A stretch of DNA of 64,000 nucleotides from the NCBI RefSeq assembly GCF_001421785.1, contig NZ_LMLB01000001.1, forward strand, positions 1,749,403 through 1,813,402, in the 5' to 3' direction. The position numbers were made by a program, and so were the translations under genes. Positions 59,489-64,000 of the stretch are shown piece after piece; within the stretch, counting starts at the first letter, position 1, and every line of letters begins with the position of its first letter. Source of the DNA: Sphingomonas sp. Leaf33. GTDB taxonomy: Bacteria; Pseudomonadota; Alphaproteobacteria; Sphingomonadales; Sphingomonadaceae. Under the pieces are notes generated by a model that saw nothing but the letters and a program-made list of their open reading frames with translations, had not been told where the DNA came from and searched no databases.

Positions 59489-61284
59489 TGACCCTGTCCC
59501 GCCGCGACATGCTGGCCGCGAGTGCCGGATCGACCTTGCTGGCGGCCCTGCCCGCGACCGCCAGGACGCCGGTGACGACGATCGACACGCTCGCCGACGA
59601 ATGGCTGCGGCTGTCGCCCGACACCGCCACGTCGCTCGGCATCGATACCGGCCCGCGGGCTGCCCTGCGCGGGCAATTGTCCGATCCCGGCCCCGCCGGC
59701 GTCGCGCGCGTCCATGCCTGGGTCGGCGGGGCGATCCCGCGATTGCAGGCGGTCGTCGATGGCAGCGGCGCCGCGCAGGACAAGCGGACGGCCGAGGTCG
59801 CGCTGGCGGCCTACCGCACGTCGGCGGACGGCTTCGCCTTTCCCTATGGCGACGTGTCGATCGCGGGGTGGCGCAACGGCCCCTATGTCGTCGCGCAGAA
59901 CATGGGCAGCTATCTCGACACGCCCAAATTCCTCGATGGCGATCATCCGGTGAAGACGCGTGGCGATGCGGAGGCCTATCTGGCGCGGCTCGCCGCCTGG
60001 TCGAAGCAACTGGACGGCGAGACGGCGCGGCTGAAGGCCGACCGTGCGCGCGGCGTGATCGCGCCCGACTTCATCCTCGACAAGACATTGGGTGCGATGA
60101 CGCTGACGCGCGGGGAAGCGCCGGCGCAGATGCTGGTCGTGACATCGCTGGCGAAGAAGACCGCCGGCATCCCCGGTGACTGGACGGCGCAGGCGACGCG
60201 GATCGTCGAGCGAGGCGTCATGCCGGCGCTCGCGCGGCAGATCGCCGAGCTCAAGGCGCACCGGCCGCTCGCCATGCCAGACGCCGGTGCTTGGAAACTG
60301 CCGCAGGGCGATGCCTATTACGCCTGGGCGCTGCGTGCCGCGACGACCACCCGGATGACCCCGGACCAGGTCCATGCCGAAGGCTTGCGCCAGCATGCCG
60401 ACTATCACCGCCAGATGGATGTCATCCTGCGATCGATGAGCCTCACGCAGGGCTCGGTCGGCGCGCGGATGCGGGCGCTGAACAAGGACCCGCGCTTCAC
60501 CTTCGCGAGCGGGGACGAAGGCCGCGCGCAGATACTGAAGTTCATCGAGGGCCGCATCGCCGACATCCGCCCGCGCCTACCCCGCGCGTTCCACGCGCTG
60601 GTGCGCGGCAATGTCGAGGTGCGCCGGATCGCGCCTACCGAGGAAATCGGCGCGCCGGGCGCCTATGGCGGGCCGGGGTCGATCGACGGGACGATCCCGG
60701 GGCGGTTCTGGATCAACCTGCGCGATCCGGCGCGGCATACGAAATACAATCTGCCGACGCTGACCTATCACGAGGCGATTCCCGGTCATGTCTGGCAGGG
60801 CGAATACAACCAGAAACTGCCGCTGCTCGGCACGCTGGTCGGTGGCGGGTTCAGCGCGTTTCAGGAGGGCTGGGCGCTTTATGCCGAGCAACTGGCAGGC
60901 GAACTCGGCGTGTATGCGGACGACGACGCCGGTCGGTTGGGCTACCTCGACTCCATGGCGTTCCGCGCGGCGCGGATGGTGGTCGATACCGGCATCCACG
61001 CGAAGCGCTGGACCCGCGACACGGCGCGCGAATGGTTCGCGGAGGCGACCGGCGATACGATCGAGGGCGTGACGAGCGAGATCGACCGCTACTGCGTCTG
61101 GCCGGGCCAGGCGTGCGGCTACAAGGTCGGGCATAGCGAGATCAATCGCCAGCGTGACAGGGCCAAGGCGGCGCTGGGCGCGCGGTTCGATTACCGGGCG
61201 TTCAACGACATGGTGGTCGGCGGTGGGTCGCGACCGCTGAGCATTGTCGCGAGCGATACCGACCGGATGATCGGGAAGGTCTGA
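59488..61284 (+). CDS. DUF885 putative metallopeptidase, Tat-exported
   Basis: 598 residues. SRRDMLAASAGSTLLAALPA is a twin-arginine signal. The zinc motif YHEAIPGH (about residue 430) and EGWALYAEQLAGELG (E-x-x-x-Y-x-E, about 460) match DUF885 (M32-like) enzymes, which are found in the periplasm of many Sphingomonads. The substrate is not known; some are peptidases. It is the third gene of a QmcA-NfeD operon and is followed by palindromic repeats. Confidence 0.88.
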   Translation: MTLSRRDMLAASAGSTLLAALPATARTPVTTIDTLADEWLRLSPDTATSLGIDTGPRAALRGQLSDPGPAGVARVHAWVGGAIPRLQAVVDGSGAAQDKRTAEVALAAYRTSADGFAFPYGDVSIAGWRNGPYVVAQNMGSYLDTPKFLDGDHPVKTRGDAEAYLARLAAWSKQLDGETARLKADRARGVIAPDFILDKTLGAMTLTRGEAPAQMLVVTSLAKKTAGIPGDWTAQATRIVERGVMPALARQIAELKAHRPLAMPDAGAWKLPQGDAYYAWALRAATTTRMTPDQVHAEGLRQHADYHRQMDVILRSMSLTQGSVGARMRALNKDPRFTFASGDEGRAQILKFIEGRIADIRPRLPRAFHALVRGNVEVRRIAPTEEIGAPGAYGGPGSIDGTIPGRFWINLRDPARHTKYNLPTLTYHEAIPGHVWQGEYNQKLPLLGTLVGGGFSAFQEGWALYAEQLAGELGVYADDDAGRLGYLDSMAFRAARMVVDTGIHAKRWTRDTAREWFAEATGDTIEGVTSEIDRYCVWPGQACGYKVGHSEINRQRDRAKAALGARFDYRAFNDMVVGGGSRPLSIVASDTDRMIGKV

Positions 61285-61288
61285 AAAA

Positions 61289-61341
61289 TCCTCCCCGCTC
61301 GCGGGGAGGGGGACCGCCGGCAGAGCCGGTGGTGGAGGGGG
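61289..61341. repeat. Repeat family B, copy 1
   Basis: The unit TCCTCCCCGCTCGCGGGGAG continues into a second hairpin ACCGCCGGC-AGA-GCCGGTGGT and ends in GGAGGGGG. It follows the DUF885 gene. The same order occurs at 63922 and, inverted, at 61371. It should serve as a terminator or a REP element. Confidence 0.8.
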
Positions 61342-61370
61342 TTTTCCGCGTATACAGCCTTCGCGGCTCG

Positions 61371-61418
61371 CCCTCTCCACCAGCCTCCGGCTGGTCCCCC
61401 TCCCCGTGCCGGGGAGGA
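61371..61418. repeat. Repeat family B, copy 2 (inverted)
   Basis: The reverse complement reads TCCTCCCCGGCACGGGGAGG then ACCAGCC-GGA-GGCTGGTGG, that is, the same two hairpins with other bases in the stems. It faces copy 1 across 29 bases, so a longer hairpin between copies is possible. It ends just before the pckA stop. Confidence 0.8.
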
Positions 61419-61424
61419 TTGTCG

Positions 61425-63041
<1,617 letters not shown>

Positions 63042-63079
63042 TTGATAATCTCCTCGATGCCCCGAACTGCCGCCGGGTG

Positions 63080-63089
63080 CATACGTATG
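63080..63089. promoter_or_regulatory. Palindrome in the pckA-chvI divergent promoter
   Basis: CATACGTATG is a perfect 10-base palindrome 39 bases upstream of pckA and 110 upstream of chvI, in a 157 bp gap. It could be an operator for a local regulator, or chance. Confidence 0.35.
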
Positions 63090-63198
63090 TGACGGTTGCG
63101 GCTCGCTTATCGGCGGGTATCGGGCGGGTCAAATCTGCCAGCGGTGGCATAAATTCACGAATGTTGAGACGTCGGCTTTTCTCGACTAACGCTGCGGA

Positions 63199-63906
63199 AT
63201 GACCGCAACGATCGCGCTCGTCGACGACGACCGGAACATCCTGACTTCGGTGTCGATCGCGCTGCAGACCGAGGGGTTTCTGACCCGCGTCTACTCCGAT
63301 GGCGAGACCGCGCTGAAGGCGCTGCTCGACAATCCCCCCGACCTTGCGGTGCTCGACGTGAAGATGCCGCGGATGGACGGGCTGGAGTTGCTGCGCCGGC
63401 TGCGCGAGAAATCGATGGTCCCGGTCATCTTCCTGACCAGCAAGGACGACGAGCTGGACGAGGCGCTGGGCCTGGCGATGGGCGCGGACGACTATATCGC
63501 CAAGCCGTTCAGCCAGCGGCTGCTGATCGCCCGCATCCGCGCGATTCTGCGCCGAACCGAAGGCGCCCCCGTCGGCGCCGAGGTCGAGGGTGCGGAGGCA
63601 CAGGTGCCGATCGCGCGCGGCCGGCTGGTCATGGACCCGGCGCGCCACCGCGTCACCTGGGCCGGCAACCCGGTCACGCTGACGGTCACCGAATTCCTGA
63701 TCCTGGAAACGCTCGCGCAACGGGCCGGCATCGTGAAGACACGCAACCAGTTGATGGATGCGGCCTATCAGGACGACATCTACGTCGACGATCGGACGAT
63801 CGACAGCCACATCAAGCGGGTGCGGCGCAAGTTCCGCGAGGTCGATCCGGAGTTCGACGCGATCGAGACGCTGTATGGGGCCGGGTATCGGTTTTCGGAC
63901 GAGTGA
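63199..63906 (+). CDS. chvI: Two-component response regulator, ChvI type
   Basis: 235 residues. Receiver domain ([13 protein letters not shown], phospho-Asp in [13 protein letters not shown], Lys in AKPFSQ) and a C-terminal OmpR-type winged helix ([14 protein letters not shown] and [13 protein letters not shown]). Receiver sequence and linkage to pckA identify it as ChvI. With the ChvG kinase it controls envelope and acid stress genes and, in some species, central metabolism. The chvG gene should follow beyond the window. A copy of repeat B lies right after it. Confidence 0.9.
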   Translation: MTATIALVDDDRNILTSVSIALQTEGFLTRVYSDGETALKALLDNPPDLAVLDVKMPRMDGLELLRRLREKSMVPVIFLTSKDDELDEALGLAMGADDYIAKPFSQRLLIARIRAILRRTEGAPVGAEVEGAEAQVPIARGRLVMDPARHRVTWAGNPVTLTVTEFLILETLAQRAGIVKTRNQLMDAAYQDDIYVDDRTIDSHIKRVRRKFREVDPEFDAIETLYGAGYRFSDE

Positions 63907-63921
63907 GGACAGGGAACGCTG

Positions 63922-63972
63922 TCCTCCCCGCTCGCGGGGAGGGGGACCGCCGCGAAGCGGTGGTGGAGGGGG
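63922..63972. repeat. Repeat family B, copy 3
   Basis: TCCTCCCCGCTCGCGGGGAG, then ACCGCCGC-GAA-GCGGTGGT and GGAGGGGG. Apart from the tip of the second stem it equals copy 1. It follows chvI by 16 bases and marks the right end of the window. Confidence 0.8.
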
Positions 63973-64000
63973 CGGGCCGCGATTACACCGCTGGTGGCGC

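Overview
The window is a high-GC bacterial chromosome segment, almost entirely housekeeping. Gene orders point to an alphaproteobacterium, most probably Sphingomonadaceae (Sphingomonas or a close relative). The reasons are: rpsB-tsf-pyrH-frr-uppS-cdsA-dxr-rseP-bamA-skp-fabZ running without any lpx gene (sphingomonads make glycosphingolipids in place of LPS); an aspS/rnd divergent pair; pckA divergent from a ChvI-type regulator; an alphaproteobacterial LexA box (GTTC-N7-GTTC); and dispersed palindromic intergenic repeats of the kind common in this family. No prophage, insertion sequence or CRISPR array was seen.

Region 1 (1-10.3 kb): end of a methyltransferase gene, glutathione S-transferase, a DctA-type symporter divergent from a Tat-exported M24 peptidase, alaS, a small secreted protein, a Kef-type antiporter and icd. 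Region 2 (10.4-23.7 kb): psd-pssA (phosphatidylethanolamine), then an SOS-like promoter facing a small one-helix membrane protein, then the translation/envelope run rpsB to fabZ. Region 3 (23.8-33.7 kb): rpmE, a PilZ protein, tRNA-Ser(UGA), then a tightly overlapping run of a lytic transglycosylase, a SPOR protein, a D,D-carboxypeptidase, tmk, holB, metG, tatD, a metallo-beta-lactamase-fold protein and a retropepsin-like protease, followed by mazG.

Region 4 (33.8-42.7 kb): aspS; rnd with a small I78-type inhibitor lipoprotein; and a minus-strand operon DUF2066 protein-hda-ppk-ppx with 1-4 nt overlaps. Region 5 (42.8-48 kb): purM, purN, a YjbR-like protein, a one-helix protein of unknown function, ndk, holC, pepA. 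Region 6 (48.2-64 kb): lptD-surA-pdxA-rsmA, a TPR protein, rsmB, guaB, a CitE-like lyase, qmcA-nfeD-DUF885 peptidase, pckA and chvI.

The best candidate for something undescribed is at 11991-12364: a 75-residue membrane protein behind a promoter whose -35/-10 spacer holds a LexA box, the architecture of an SOS-induced division inhibitor. Other points are a structured rpsB leader, hairpins before rpmE, an LptD gene in a genome that apparently lacks the usual lpx genes at this locus, and a palindromic repeat family whose copies covary. All product calls are by reading motifs; no database search was run.
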